Assembly: GCA_002506105.1 (NCBI GenBank)
Contig: DAWU01000006.1
Location: 1 to 29,082, forward strand
DNA from: Methanolinea sp. UBA275
GTDB lineage: Archaea; Halobacteriota; Methanomicrobia; Methanomicrobiales; Methanospirillaceae
Direction of reading: 5' to 3'
DNA length: 29,082 bases
Positions 8,562-16,028 of this stretch are shown here, in pieces. A program made the translations under genes and the position numbers. Numbering within the stretch: position 1 is the stretch's first letter; each line of letters opens with the position of its first letter. A model generated the notes under the pieces. That model worked only from the letters and a program-made list of their open reading frames with translations, was not told where the DNA came from and did not search any database.

Positions 8562-10247
8562 ATGTCAGTTCATATGTCTGACGCCGGGCACAACATGCAC
8601 AATTACCAGGAAGTCTATTCTCATTTCTCACAAAAAGTCCCCGAATACTATAACTTCGGATTTGATGTCATCGACAGGCTTGCCGCCGAAGACAGGAACC
8701 GCCTGGCGATGATCTGGGTGAACCAGGAGGGAAAGGAGAAGACCTTCACCTTCAGGCAGATGATGAACCTCTCCAATTCCGCAGCGAACATGCTCCTCAA
8801 GTATGGCATCAAGAAGGGGGACCGGGTGATTGTCATGCTGACAAGAATACCGGAGTGGTGGATCTTCTCTCTTGCCTGTATCAAGCTCGGTGCAGTCTTC
8901 TGTCCATGCCCGACCATGCTCACGAAGAAGGATTTGAAATACCGGATCAATGCAGCGAACATCCGGATGGTCATCACCGACAATGAGAATACAAAGAAGG
9001 TCGAGGAGATCTCTCCTGAATGCCCGAGCCTTCGGTCCCGGCTTGTGGTTGACGCGGATATCCCGGGGTGGATCAGCTACCGTGAAGAGCAGGAGTATCC
9101 GGCCCCGGTCTCCCGGCGCCTTGTCACCATGACCGGCATGGAGCGCACAAAGGCGACCGATCCCCTTGTCATCTACTTCACGTCGGGGACAACCGGTGAG
9201 CCAAAGATGGTGGTGCACAACCACTCCCTCCCCCTCGGGCACATTGCGACGGGAAAATTCTGGCTCGATCTCACTCATAACGACCTCCACTTTACCCTCG
9301 CCGATACCGGGTGGGCCAAGTCCTCGTGGGGGAAATTCTTCGGCCCCTGGATCCAGGGTGCCTGCATCCTCGTGTATGATATCCGGGGCCGGTTCAAGGC
9401 GACCGAACTTCTCCCGATCCTCGAGAAACACGAGGTCACGGTGTTCTGTGCACCCCCGACAGTATACCGTATGCTGATCCTCGCGGACTTAAAGAAGTAC
9501 GACCTGAAGGAACTGCGTCACTGCGTGAGTGCAGGAGAGCCCCTCAACCCTGAGGTTATCAGAGTATGGAATGAGGGGACCGGACTTACCATCTACGAGG
9601 GATACGGCCAGACCGAGCTCGTGCTCGTCATCGGGACCTTCCCCTGCATGGAAGCCCGCCCGGGATCCATGGGAAAACCCTCCCCCGGCTGGCACATCGA
9701 ACTCCATGACGATGAGGGGAGACCTGTGCCTGAAGGAGAGGTGGGGAGGATCGCAATCAGGGTAAAACCCCGCCCTGTCGGCCTTTTCGATGGCTATCTC
9801 AATGATCCTGAGGCCAACGCCAATGCGTTCTCGGGAGATTTCTACTACACGGGGGACAAGGCATATACGGACAGCGATGGCTACTTCTGGTTTGTCGGAC
9901 GCGACGATGACGTGATCAAAAGCTCGGGATACCGCATAGGCCCCTTCGAGGTCGAATCCGCACTCCTCGAGCATCCCGCGGTAAGGGAGGCCGCGGTGGT
10001 CGGTTCCCCCGATGTGATCCGGGGAATGATCGTCAAGGCATTCGTCGTGTTGAAAGAGGGATACACGCCATCAGAGCAGCTCATCCAGGAGATCCAGCGT
10101 TTTGTCAAGAAGACCACTGCTCCCTACAAGTACCCGAGGGCGATCGAGTTCGTCGATGATCTCCCGAAGACCATCTCCGGGAAAATCAAAAGGAACGTGC
10201 TCCGCGAGAAGGAGTTGCAGGCAGCAGGACCAGTCGGTAACCTGTAA
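8562..10247 (+). CDS. AMP-forming acyl-CoA synthetase (MACS-like), paralog 2
   Basis: A 561-aa close homolog of the preceding gene along its whole length, clearly a tandem duplicate. It has YFTSGTTGEPKM, EGYGQTE, YTGDKA, SSGYRIGPFEVESAL and SGKIKRNV. Differences cluster after the A5 motif (YGQTELVLVIG here, YGQTETVCCIG in paralog 1) and near DTGWAKSSWGKFFGPW, which may reflect another acyl substrate (inference). The start is uncertain: ATG 8562, ATG 8574 (same N-terminal length as paralog 1) and GTG 8523 all lack a good ribosome site. A TATA-like CCTTTAATC at about 8497-8505 and a 126-base spacer suggest that it can be transcribed on its own. Confidence 0.9.
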   Translation: MSVHMSDAGHNMHNYQEVYSHFSQKVPEYYNFGFDVIDRLAAEDRNRLAMIWVNQEGKEKTFTFRQMMNLSNSAANMLLKYGIKKGDRVIVMLTRIPEWWIFSLACIKLGAVFCPCPTMLTKKDLKYRINAANIRMVITDNENTKKVEEISPECPSLRSRLVVDADIPGWISYREEQEYPAPVSRRLVTMTGMERTKATDPLVIYFTSGTTGEPKMVVHNHSLPLGHIATGKFWLDLTHNDLHFTLADTGWAKSSWGKFFGPWIQGACILVYDIRGRFKATELLPILEKHEVTVFCAPPTVYRMLILADLKKYDLKELRHCVSAGEPLNPEVIRVWNEGTGLTIYEGYGQTELVLVIGTFPCMEARPGSMGKPSPGWHIELHDDEGRPVPEGEVGRIAIRVKPRPVGLFDGYLNDPEANANAFSGDFYYTGDKAYTDSDGYFWFVGRDDDVIKSSGYRIGPFEVESALLEHPAVREAAVVGSPDVIRGMIVKAFVVLKEGYTPSEQLIQEIQRFVKKTTAPYKYPRAIEFVDDLPKTISGKIKRNVLREKELQAAGPVGNL

Positions 10248-10303
10248 CATTGTGCCGGGTCAGTGGCATTCCTGCCCCCTCGTTGATGCCTTGATATCCA
10301 CAT

Positions 10304-10312
10304 CTTTATTTT
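10304..10312 (+). promoter_or_regulatory. TATA-like element for tRNA-Leu
   Basis: CTTTATTTT lies 26-34 bases before the first tRNA base, the spacing expected for an archaeal TATA box feeding a transcript that starts a few bases before the mature tRNA. Confidence 0.4.
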
Positions 10313-10337
10313 CCCCTGCATCCTACCTGTAGGAGGA

Positions 10338-10422
10338 GCGAGGGTAGCCAAGCCAGGTCAACGGCGCAGGATTCAGGGTCCTGTCTCGCAGGAGTTCTTG
10401 GGTTCAAATCCCATCCCTCGCA
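10338..10422 (+). tRNA. tRNA-Leu (CAG anticodon)
   Basis: This 85-base class II tRNA has a perfect 7-bp acceptor stem (GCGAGGG with CCCTCGC), discriminator A at 10422, and an anticodon stem CAGGA/TCCTG with loop TTCAGGG, giving anticodon CAG for leucine codon CTG. A long variable arm follows (TCTCGCAGGAGTTC region), typical for leucine. The T arm is TTGGG-TTCAAAT-CCCAT, whose outermost pair is a T-T mismatch. CCA is not encoded. No intron is visible. Confidence 0.95.
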
Positions 10423-10484
10423 TCTGGACACGAAGTTTGATGCTTCAGTCTTCTTTTTAAAGCCGTCATTTCTGAAACTGTTCT

Positions 10485-10637
10485 ATGACTTACCCAGTCG
10501 CTCAGTTAATAACGTCGAGCTCTTTTCATCTGGTCAGGAATGATCTGGCAGAGAACGCGATCAAACTCGTCCTTCAGAACTTATCCATAACGACGGTCGA
10601 TGCCGCCCAGGTCCGGGAATTTATAGCAGGAACATAG
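10485..10637 (+). CDS. Possible 50-aa small protein, unknown
   Basis: ATG at 10485 opens a 50-codon frame ending in TAG. The product begins MTYPVAQLITSSSFHLVRND and ends VREFIAGT. I do not recognise it. The sequence is mixed and soluble-looking, without transmembrane segment or cysteine. A TATA-like CTTTTTAAAG at about 10452-10461 sits at the right distance for a leaderless transcript starting near the ATG. The same T-run could instead be the terminator of the tRNA gene upstream. It could also be a gene remnant. No Shine-Dalgarno site is visible. Confidence 0.3.
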   Translation: MTYPVAQLITSSSFHLVRNDLAENAIKLVLQNLSITTVDAAQVREFIAGT

Positions 10638-10719
10638 TTGAGTACCCTCCTCCGCTTGAGCAGTTTGTCAATTCGCCTCCCTGCCCGGCCATTTCCCCGT
10701 TACAACCCGGATACAGGAC

Positions 10720-10737
10720 TTACTGCTCACGCAGTAA
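10720..10737 (+). promoter_or_regulatory. Inverted repeat upstream of the YeiH-like gene promoter
   Basis: Perfect 7-base arms TTACTGC and GCAGTAA around a TCAC spacer, placed just upstream of the likely BRE/TATA (GGAAATACC then TTTTTAATG at about 10739-10755). In archaea this position fits a dimeric regulator acting upstream of the basal promoter. Binding itself is inference. Confidence 0.45.
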
Positions 10738-10788
10738 AGGAAATACCTTTTTAATGCAGACGAACGGGCAGGATTACCTTAATGCGCG

Positions 10789-11835
10789 ATGCCTTATGAC
10801 ATTTACACGTTGACCCCGTCACCAGTATTCCCGTCCCGCATTACGGCTGCTGCCGGCATAGCATACGGTCTCCTCCCGGTTCTCATCATCGCTTCCCTTG
10901 CCTGGGAGATCGGCATACTCATCCCCATTCTCGGCGGGCCTGTTGCCGCCATCCTCATCGGCCTTGCAGCAGGCCAGGTCTTTGGCCAGCGGAAGGAATG
11001 GGCCGGCGGAAAGACGTTTGCCTCAAAGATAATCCTCCAGGCATCAATCGTTCTGCTCGGCACCGGCATGTCCCTCTGGCAGGTCGCCACTATCGGTCTT
11101 GCCGGCCTGCCGGTCATGATCGGGACGCTCGTCATCTGCGTTGCTGCCGGTATCGTTGTCGGCCGATTTCTGGGAGTCGAGCATGACACCCGGGTCCTTG
11201 TCACGTACGGCACGGCCATATGCGGGGCCTCGGCGATTGCCACCATGAGCGCCGTCATCGGGGCGGCCGGCCCGGCCATTGCCATCGCGGTCACGGTCAT
11301 TGTGGCCTACAATGTCCTGGCAGCGGTCATCTTCCCTCTGCTCGGCCACCTGCTCGGCCTCTCGCAGCCGGCCTTCGGGCTCTGGGCCGGCACCGCGATC
11401 AACGACACCTCTTCGGTTGTTGCTGCCGCCACGGTCTTCGGGGTCGTTGCCGCTTCCTACGCCGTTGTGGTGAAGCTGACCCGGACGCTTGCCATCGTCC
11501 CGCTGGCTCTCTTCCAAACCTGGTTCCAGAACCGCGGGCTTCCCGATGGTGAGCAGAAGAACACGGCATGGTACCGGCTCATCCCCCCCTTCCTGGTACT
11601 CTTCCTTGTCGCCGTTCTCATCCAGACCGCCGGGCTCATCCCCTCGGCATGGAACGGCACCCTCCGGTTCCTCGCATTCTTCGGAATCACGGTAGCCATG
11701 GCGGCCGTGGGGATGAACAGTTCCTCACTGCCATCCGCGATGCCGGCTGGCGCCCGGTTGCGTTGGGCGGGGATCCTCTGGGTTCTGGTAGCGGTCAGCA
11801 GCCTTCTCCTCCAGGGGCTCTTTGGCCTGCTCTGA
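10789..11835 (+). CDS. YeiH/UPF0324 family membrane protein (putative sulfate exporter family)
   Basis: A 348-aa integral membrane protein with about ten hydrophobic segments. It carries the two family signatures, YGTAICGASAIATMSAVIG around residues 140-160 and GTAINDTSSVVAAA around 203-216, which lie in re-entrant regions. The family is annotated as putative sulfate/sulfonate exporters, but the substrate is poorly established. ATG 10789 has no strong ribosome site; the TATA-like TTTTTAATG at about 10747-10755 predicts a very short leader. An ATG at 10782 is out of frame. It lies 180 bases before the nitrogenase-like operon on the same strand but appears to have its own promoter, so a shared function is only possible. 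Confidence 0.85.
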   Translation: MPYDIYTLTPSPVFPSRITAAAGIAYGLLPVLIIASLAWEIGILIPILGGPVAAILIGLAAGQVFGQRKEWAGGKTFASKIILQASIVLLGTGMSLWQVATIGLAGLPVMIGTLVICVAAGIVVGRFLGVEHDTRVLVTYGTAICGASAIATMSAVIGAAGPAIAIAVTVIVAYNVLAAVIFPLLGHLLGLSQPAFGLWAGTAINDTSSVVAAATVFGVVAASYAVVVKLTRTLAIVPLALFQTWFQNRGLPDGEQKNTAWYRLIPPFLVLFLVAVLIQTAGLIPSAWNGTLRFLAFFGITVAMAAVGMNSSSLPSAMPAGARLRWAGILWVLVAVSSLLLQGLFGLL

Positions 11836-11926
11836 ACCGCTTTACGGCAGGGCCGGCAACGGATACTCTATTTTCCCCGTCGAAGACCTTAAAAAACGGG
11901 ATAAATCCCCTCATGAAAATAAGCCC

Positions 11927-11965
11927 TATTCACGCATTTTTTCATATTCACGTTTCACTTTCACG
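11927..11965 (+). promoter_or_regulatory. TTCACG direct repeats upstream of the nitrogenase-like operon
   Basis: TTCACG occurs three times (11929-11934, 11947-11952, 11960-11965); the first two are extended to TATTCACG, and a fourth partial copy TTCAC lies at 11954-11958. The cluster ends about 10 bases before a TATA-like CCTTTTTAC at about 11975-11983. This is a plausible regulator-binding array for the downstream operon. Confidence 0.4.
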
Positions 11966-12015
11966 ATTTCATAACCTTTTTACACTCTTGTGCTCGATCT
12001 GGATATGTTGGAATT

Positions 12016-13437
12016 ATGGAGACCGATTCTATCGTGTTCCACGGCACCCTGCAGCAGCTGCTTGAGAAGGTGGAGACGGGGGAGATGGTACCAAAACTCC
12101 AGGCATCGCACGCCCCCATGTGCAAGTTTTTTACAGCATATTATGTCATCAGCGGAATTCGTCACGTGGTCCCCCTCGTGCATGGCCCGACAGGGTGTCC
12201 TCTCTACATGTCTGACTTTGTCCGGACCCGGGAGTGCTGCGAGATCCGGGGTGTCCCTCTTGAACCTACGGCCTGCACCACCCTCGACGAGAGCAACGTC
12301 ATCTACGGCGGGGAGGGGAAGCTCCTCGATGCAGCAAAGGAGGCGTATGCCAAGTATCATCCCGACCTCATTGTCATCCTGTCCTGCTGCTGCTCCGGGA
12401 TTATCGGCGACGACGTAGAGAGTATCGCCCGCGAGGCGGAGAAGCAGGTCGGGTGCCGGGTGCTGGCGCTCAAGAGCGAGGGATTCGGCGGGGACTTCCG
12501 GAGCGGGTACGAGGATGCATTCAAACTCATCATGGATCTGATGGAGCCTCCGAAGACTACGATGAAGGGGACCATCAACATCCTCGGTGCCCGCTGGGGA
12601 CCTTCCCCCACTGAGTTCAACTGGGATCTCGATGAGATCGAACGCCTCCTTTCCGCGATCGGGATAAAGGTGAATGCGGTCATTGCGGGAGGGTGCACAG
12701 TTGAGCAGATCCGGCATGCCAGGGAGGTGGAACTGAACGCTTCATGGTGCTATGACTGGGGGCAGAAACTGGGAGATCTCATCCAGCAGCGATTCGGTGT
12801 CCCCTACAGCAGGACGGGACAGCCCTACGGTCCCGAGGCAACGAGGGAGTGGCTGCTTGGAGTGGCAACACCATTAGGCATGGAAAAGGAAGCATCGGCG
12901 GTTATTGAACGGGAGACAAGGGAAGTGGAGCCGGATCTTGCCTACCTGCGGCAGGCACTCTCGGGAAAAACGGCGATTATCGAGATCTCGGAGTTCCCCG
13001 GGCCTATACGGGCCCTCTCGCTTGCCCGGATGGTCGAGGAGTTCGGTGCTCATCCTGTAGTAATCAATGTCCACCCGTATACGATCAAGGAGCGGATGCC
13101 CAGCATCAAATATATTCTCGAAACAGGTGTCAACCCGGAGATCATCCTCACCAAAGGACTTTTCAAGCTGGGGAGCTTCAGGTCATCGAAGGAGACCGAG
13201 GATGAACTGGAGGCTATTGTGAGCGGGTACGACAACCCGATCTTCTTTGGCAACTCCGGCAGGTTTCCGCCATGCCCGGTAGTAAACCTGACATTGATGA
13301 ACCCGGCGTTCCAGCCCCAGTATGGATATAAAGGAATACGGAACATCGCGGCTCTTGTCCGGCAGGCACTTGAATACAAAGACCTCCCGAGATCGAGACT
13401 TTTTAAGGGGATGCTCTATGGTGCCGGCAAACGGTGA
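12016..13437 (+). CDS. Nitrogenase component 1-like subunit (NifD-like), uncharacterised
   Basis: A 473-aa member of the nitrogenase component 1 superfamily. The three P-cluster-type cysteines are C36 (APMCKFF), C61 (LVHGPTGC) and C125 (SCCCSGIIGDD). C245 in NASWCYDWGQKL aligns by context with NifD Cys275, which binds FeMo-cofactor. By my hand alignment the cofactor histidine (NifD His442) is not kept in the C-terminal PAFQPQYGYKG region, and the His195/Gln191 substrate-side pair is replaced (E166, R162). It is therefore unlikely to reduce N2. It should form a complex with the next gene product and take electrons from the Fe protein encoded third. An unusual CC (74-75) and CCC (124-126) are present. 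The start is ATG 12016, with only a weak GGA upstream. It ends 20 bases inside the next gene. Confidence 0.85.
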   Translation: METDSIVFHGTLQQLLEKVETGEMVPKLQASHAPMCKFFTAYYVISGIRHVVPLVHGPTGCPLYMSDFVRTRECCEIRGVPLEPTACTTLDESNVIYGGEGKLLDAAKEAYAKYHPDLIVILSCCCSGIIGDDVESIAREAEKQVGCRVLALKSEGFGGDFRSGYEDAFKLIMDLMEPPKTTMKGTINILGARWGPSPTEFNWDLDEIERLLSAIGIKVNAVIAGGCTVEQIRHAREVELNASWCYDWGQKLGDLIQQRFGVPYSRTGQPYGPEATREWLLGVATPLGMEKEASAVIERETREVEPDLAYLRQALSGKTAIIEISEFPGPIRALSLARMVEEFGAHPVVINVHPYTIKERMPSIKYILETGVNPEIILTKGLFKLGSFRSSKETEDELEAIVSGYDNPIFFGNSGRFPPCPVVNLTLMNPAFQPQYGYKGIRNIAALVRQALEYKDLPRSRLFKGMLYGAGKR

Positions 13438-14776
13438 TGAGCAGACCGGGCGAAAGACCCGCTCTCCGGAAGCATGCAGTGATCCGTACCTCCGTTGCGC
13501 TTTTAACGGTGCGGCCCTGACAGCGCTTGGGGTTTCCCGGTCGGCATTGCTTGCCCATTCCCCGCAGGGGTGCGAGTATCTGGTCAATGCCGCCTTTGCG
13601 GCGCAGGAATGCGACTACATGGAAACGATGACCCTCTGCACCAAACTCTGCGTTGATGAGATTGTGCATGGCGGGGAGGATATTCTTGCGAGGACTATCC
13701 GCGAGGTGAAAGAACTCCCGATTGAAGCCCTCTTTGTCATCTCCGCATGCGGACCCGAGATCGTTGGCGATGATATTGCAGCGGTCTGTGAGACCCTTCA
13801 GGCTGAAATGAAATTCCGGCTCGTCCCTATTGCAAGCCCTGGATTCCGGGGATCGCAGTACGACGGCATTGACATCGCACTCGATACGATTCTGAAACAG
13901 CTTGTTGATGGCACCGTGAAGAGGATACCGGGATCGATCTGCCTGATTGCCCCCCACGCAAACGCCAACCCGACATGGCCCGCTGACCTTGCCTGGGTGA
14001 AACAGGTTCTCATGCGTTTGAATATCCCGGTCATTTCCACGCTCACCTACAGGACCCCGCTTTCCGATATTATCAATTCCGCATCAGCCGAGACATGCCT
14101 CGTACTGAGCCATGATGCCGGGCAGAAAGCAGCGGATTACCTCTCTGCCAGTTTTGGCCTCGATCAGGTCTGCAAAGGAATCCCGCTCCCAATAGGGATG
14201 ACCAACACGCAGCGGTGGCTTTCTGCGCTAGGAGAACGGTTTGATACCCTGAAAGCAGCAGATGAGATGGTTGCAGAGGGCGAACGGATGGTAACGACAA
14301 CCTGCCGTCGCAAGTGGCCGATGGCACGGTTCCTGTACAGGACACCGGCAGCAATTGTTGCTGATGCGACAATAGGGATTCCCCTTGTCCGTTTTGTGAC
14401 CGAAGAGATGGAGATGACGCCCAAATTCATTGCCCTTTACAGCGGGAACCGTTCGGTGCGGGACCTGCTTGGCGGAGAGCTGAAAAGCCTGGGTCTTGAC
14501 CCCAAGATCGTGTACGGCACGGATGTCTATACGACACGACAGGGTCTCCGTGAGGTTGTGCCAAGGGTCGTATTCGGGAGCACGATCGAACGGCATGCGG
14601 CTGATGGCCTCGGGATCCCATATGTTGTCGAGGTAGTGAAGATGATGCGCCAATTCCGGATGATTAACCGGGAGTACTTCGGGTACACCGGCATCCTGAA
14701 CCTTTTTGAGGCTGTCCAGAATGAGTGGACCATGGCATGGCGTTCAAGGGAGAAGAGATACAGGGCGAAATGGTGA
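13418..14776 (+). CDS. Nitrogenase component 1-like subunit (NifK-like), uncharacterised
   Basis: A 452-aa second component 1 protein, clearly different from the first. It has C27 (RCAFNGAALTALGV, like the NifK ACQPLGA region), C52 (LAHSPQGC) and C111 (SACGPEIVGDD), i.e. the three P-cluster-type cysteines. Two extra cysteines occur in TLCTKLCVDEIVHGG. Shorter than true NifK (about 520 aa). It is presumed the beta partner of the upstream subunit. The start ATG 13418 has AAGGGG seven bases upstream; the frame is open further 5' but only inside the previous gene. Its TGA at 14774-14776 overlaps the next ATG. Substrate and cofactor are unknown. Confidence 0.83.
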   Translation: MVPANGDEQTGRKTRSPEACSDPYLRCAFNGAALTALGVSRSALLAHSPQGCEYLVNAAFAAQECDYMETMTLCTKLCVDEIVHGGEDILARTIREVKELPIEALFVISACGPEIVGDDIAAVCETLQAEMKFRLVPIASPGFRGSQYDGIDIALDTILKQLVDGTVKRIPGSICLIAPHANANPTWPADLAWVKQVLMRLNIPVISTLTYRTPLSDIINSASAETCLVLSHDAGQKAADYLSASFGLDQVCKGIPLPIGMTNTQRWLSALGERFDTLKAADEMVAEGERMVTTTCRRKWPMARFLYRTPAAIVADATIGIPLVRFVTEEMEMTPKFIALYSGNRSVRDLLGGELKSLGLDPKIVYGTDVYTTRQGLREVVPRVVFGSTIERHAADGLGIPYVVEVVKMMRQFRMINREYFGYTGILNLFEAVQNEWTMAWRSREKRYRAKW

Positions 14777-15627
14777 TGGAGATGAGACAGATAGCAATTT
14801 ACGGGAAAGGCGGGATTGGGAAGAGCACGATCGCCTCGAACCTGTCCGCTGCGCTCCACGAGATGGGGCACACGGTCATGCAGGTAGGCTGTGATCCCAA
14901 GAGGGATTCGACGAGAATCCTTGCCGGAGGAAAGTTCATCCCTGCAGTGCTGGAAGAGCACCGGGAGCAGTTGCGTATGGGAAAGGATGAATATGCAATC
15001 CGGCTGGATAGCATCATCTTTAAATCGCCCGGGGGAATCTATCTTGTCGAAGCGGGAGGACCGGAACCGGGTGTCGGGTGCGCCGGCCGGGGTGTGCTGA
15101 CCGCCCTTCAGATACTCAAAGATCTGAATGCGTTTGAGACATACAATATCGACGTTGCGATCTACGATGTGCTCGGCGACGTTGTCTGCGGGGGTTTCTC
15201 GATGCCCATCCGCGAAGGGTTCGCAAAGGAGATCTACCTTGTGTGCTCCGGGGGGTTCATGAGCATCTATGCGGCAAATAACATTGCCCGTGCTGTACAG
15301 AGGCTCGCAAAACGCGGGGACACCGGACTTGCCGGCATCATCTGTAACAGCAACGGCGACGAGGTCTTCGAGCGTGCCGCAATCCCGGCTTTTGCGGCGA
15401 AACTTGGGACACCGTTTGTCAGGTTTATCCCTCGGAGCCCAGTGATCCAGGCTTGCGAGATGGAAGGAAGGGCTGTGGTGGACCATGCACCCGGTTCCCC
15501 TGAAGCTATGGCATTCCGGGACCTTGCAAAGGACATCCTTGAGAATGATTCACGCGTGATCCCGACACCTGTGAGCGATCTTTCGGAACTCGAACAGATG
15601 TACCGTCAGTATATGGTAAAAAAATGA
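14776..15627 (+). CDS. NifH-like nitrogenase-type Fe protein (ATP-dependent reductase)
   Basis: A 283-aa homodimeric Fe-protein-type ATPase. It begins MEMRQIAIYGKGGIGKST, with the P-loop at 10-17, and has CDPKRDST at 39-46. The two [4Fe-4S] ligands are C102 (GGPEPGVGCAGRGV) and C138 (DVVCGGF), and the adjacent Arg in GCAGRG is kept. These match NifH, BchL/ChlL and CfbC-type proteins. It should deliver electrons, coupled to ATP hydrolysis, to the two-subunit component encoded just upstream. The ATG at 14776 overlaps the upstream stop (TGATG) and gives the usual family N-terminus; ATG 14770 or 14782 are alternatives. Gene order D-K-H is the reverse of classical nifHDK. A T-run at 15689-15694 may end the transcript. 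Confidence 0.9.
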   Translation: MEMRQIAIYGKGGIGKSTIASNLSAALHEMGHTVMQVGCDPKRDSTRILAGGKFIPAVLEEHREQLRMGKDEYAIRLDSIIFKSPGGIYLVEAGGPEPGVGCAGRGVLTALQILKDLNAFETYNIDVAIYDVLGDVVCGGFSMPIREGFAKEIYLVCSGGFMSIYAANNIARAVQRLAKRGDTGLAGIICNSNGDEVFERAAIPAFAAKLGTPFVRFIPRSPVIQACEMEGRAVVDHAPGSPEAMAFRDLAKDILENDSRVIPTPVSDLSELEQMYRQYMVKK

Positions 15628-15685
15628 AGATTCCCCAGCCCCATACGATCACAGGTCCGGGTGCTTGATTGCGAACTGATTCCTG

Positions 15686-15695
15686 TTCTTTTTTA
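15686..15695 (+). terminator. Possible T-run terminator of the nitrogenase-like operon
   Basis: The stretch contains TTCTTTTTT about 60 bases after the NifH-like stop codon. Archaeal transcription often ends at such T-runs without a hairpin. Confidence 0.35.
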
Positions 15696-15765
15696 TTCAT
15701 TGCATGATGGGAAAAGTCACCTATGGTGAACGCAGAAACCGGATAACAGGGAAATTAAAAATGTT

Positions 15766-15939
15766 TCAGATGACTTTTCCTTTCCAGAGCCCGAGAACAG
15801 CCACAAATATCAGGGCAATTCCGAGAATTACCGAAACAATATCCATCAGCCCCGGGACTGCCATGATCTGCATGGTGCCGGTGATACACAGGAAAAAGCC
15901 GATCACCAGGAGGAGGATATTGACAATCTTCGGATCCAT
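15766..15939 (-). CDS. 57-aa two-helix membrane protein, unknown
   Basis: The minus-strand frame starts at ATG 15939 and ends at TGA 15766-15768. The product begins MDPKIVNILLLVIGFFLC and ends VLGLWKGKVI. It has two clear transmembrane segments (about residues 5-27 and 32-51) with a short G/M-containing turn and a lysine at the end. I do not recognise a family. CCTTTTATA at 15961-15969 on the minus strand is centred about 25 bases before the ATG, which predicts a leaderless mRNA. This promoter and the strong hydrophobic pattern favour a real gene over the overlapping plus-strand frame. Confidence 0.7.
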   Translation of the reverse strand: MDPKIVNILLLVIGFFLCITGTMQIMAVPGLMDIVSVILGIALIFVAVLGLWKGKVI

Positions 15940-15960
15940 GGTATTCTCTTCATATGAATG

Positions 15961-15969
15961 TATAAAAGG
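15961..15969 (-). promoter_or_regulatory. TATA box of the 57-aa membrane protein gene
   Basis: Minus-strand CCTTTTATA, centred about 25 bases before ATG 15939, so transcription should begin at or next to the start codon (leaderless). Confidence 0.55.
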
Positions 15970-16006
15970 ATTTCACCGGAAGGTATAGCACGGGCGTTCT
16001 GTGGGT

Positions 16007-16014
16007 GAAAAAAG
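16007..16014 (-). terminator. Possible T-run terminator after the PEGA protein gene
   Basis: On the minus strand a run of six T (CCTTTTTTC) lies about 15 bases beyond the PEGA gene stop. Confidence 0.35.
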
Positions 16015-16028
16015 GGGATGATCGCCTG

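Noticed and set aside
10338..10788. Integrated element at the tRNA-Leu 3' end
   Set aside because: No integrase, no repeat of the tRNA 3' end, and only housekeeping-type genes follow.
12016..15627. True nitrogenase (nifDKH) or F430-synthesis CfbCD
   Set aside because: The first subunit lacks the NifD His442 and His195 equivalents, both subunits are short, and no nifE/N/B is nearby. CfbD is encoded by one gene, whereas two different component 1 genes are present.
15704..15988. 94-codon plus-strand frame
   Set aside because: Its sequence is rich in R, I and T without recognisable pattern. The minus strand in the same place encodes a clear two-helix membrane protein with a well-placed TATA box.
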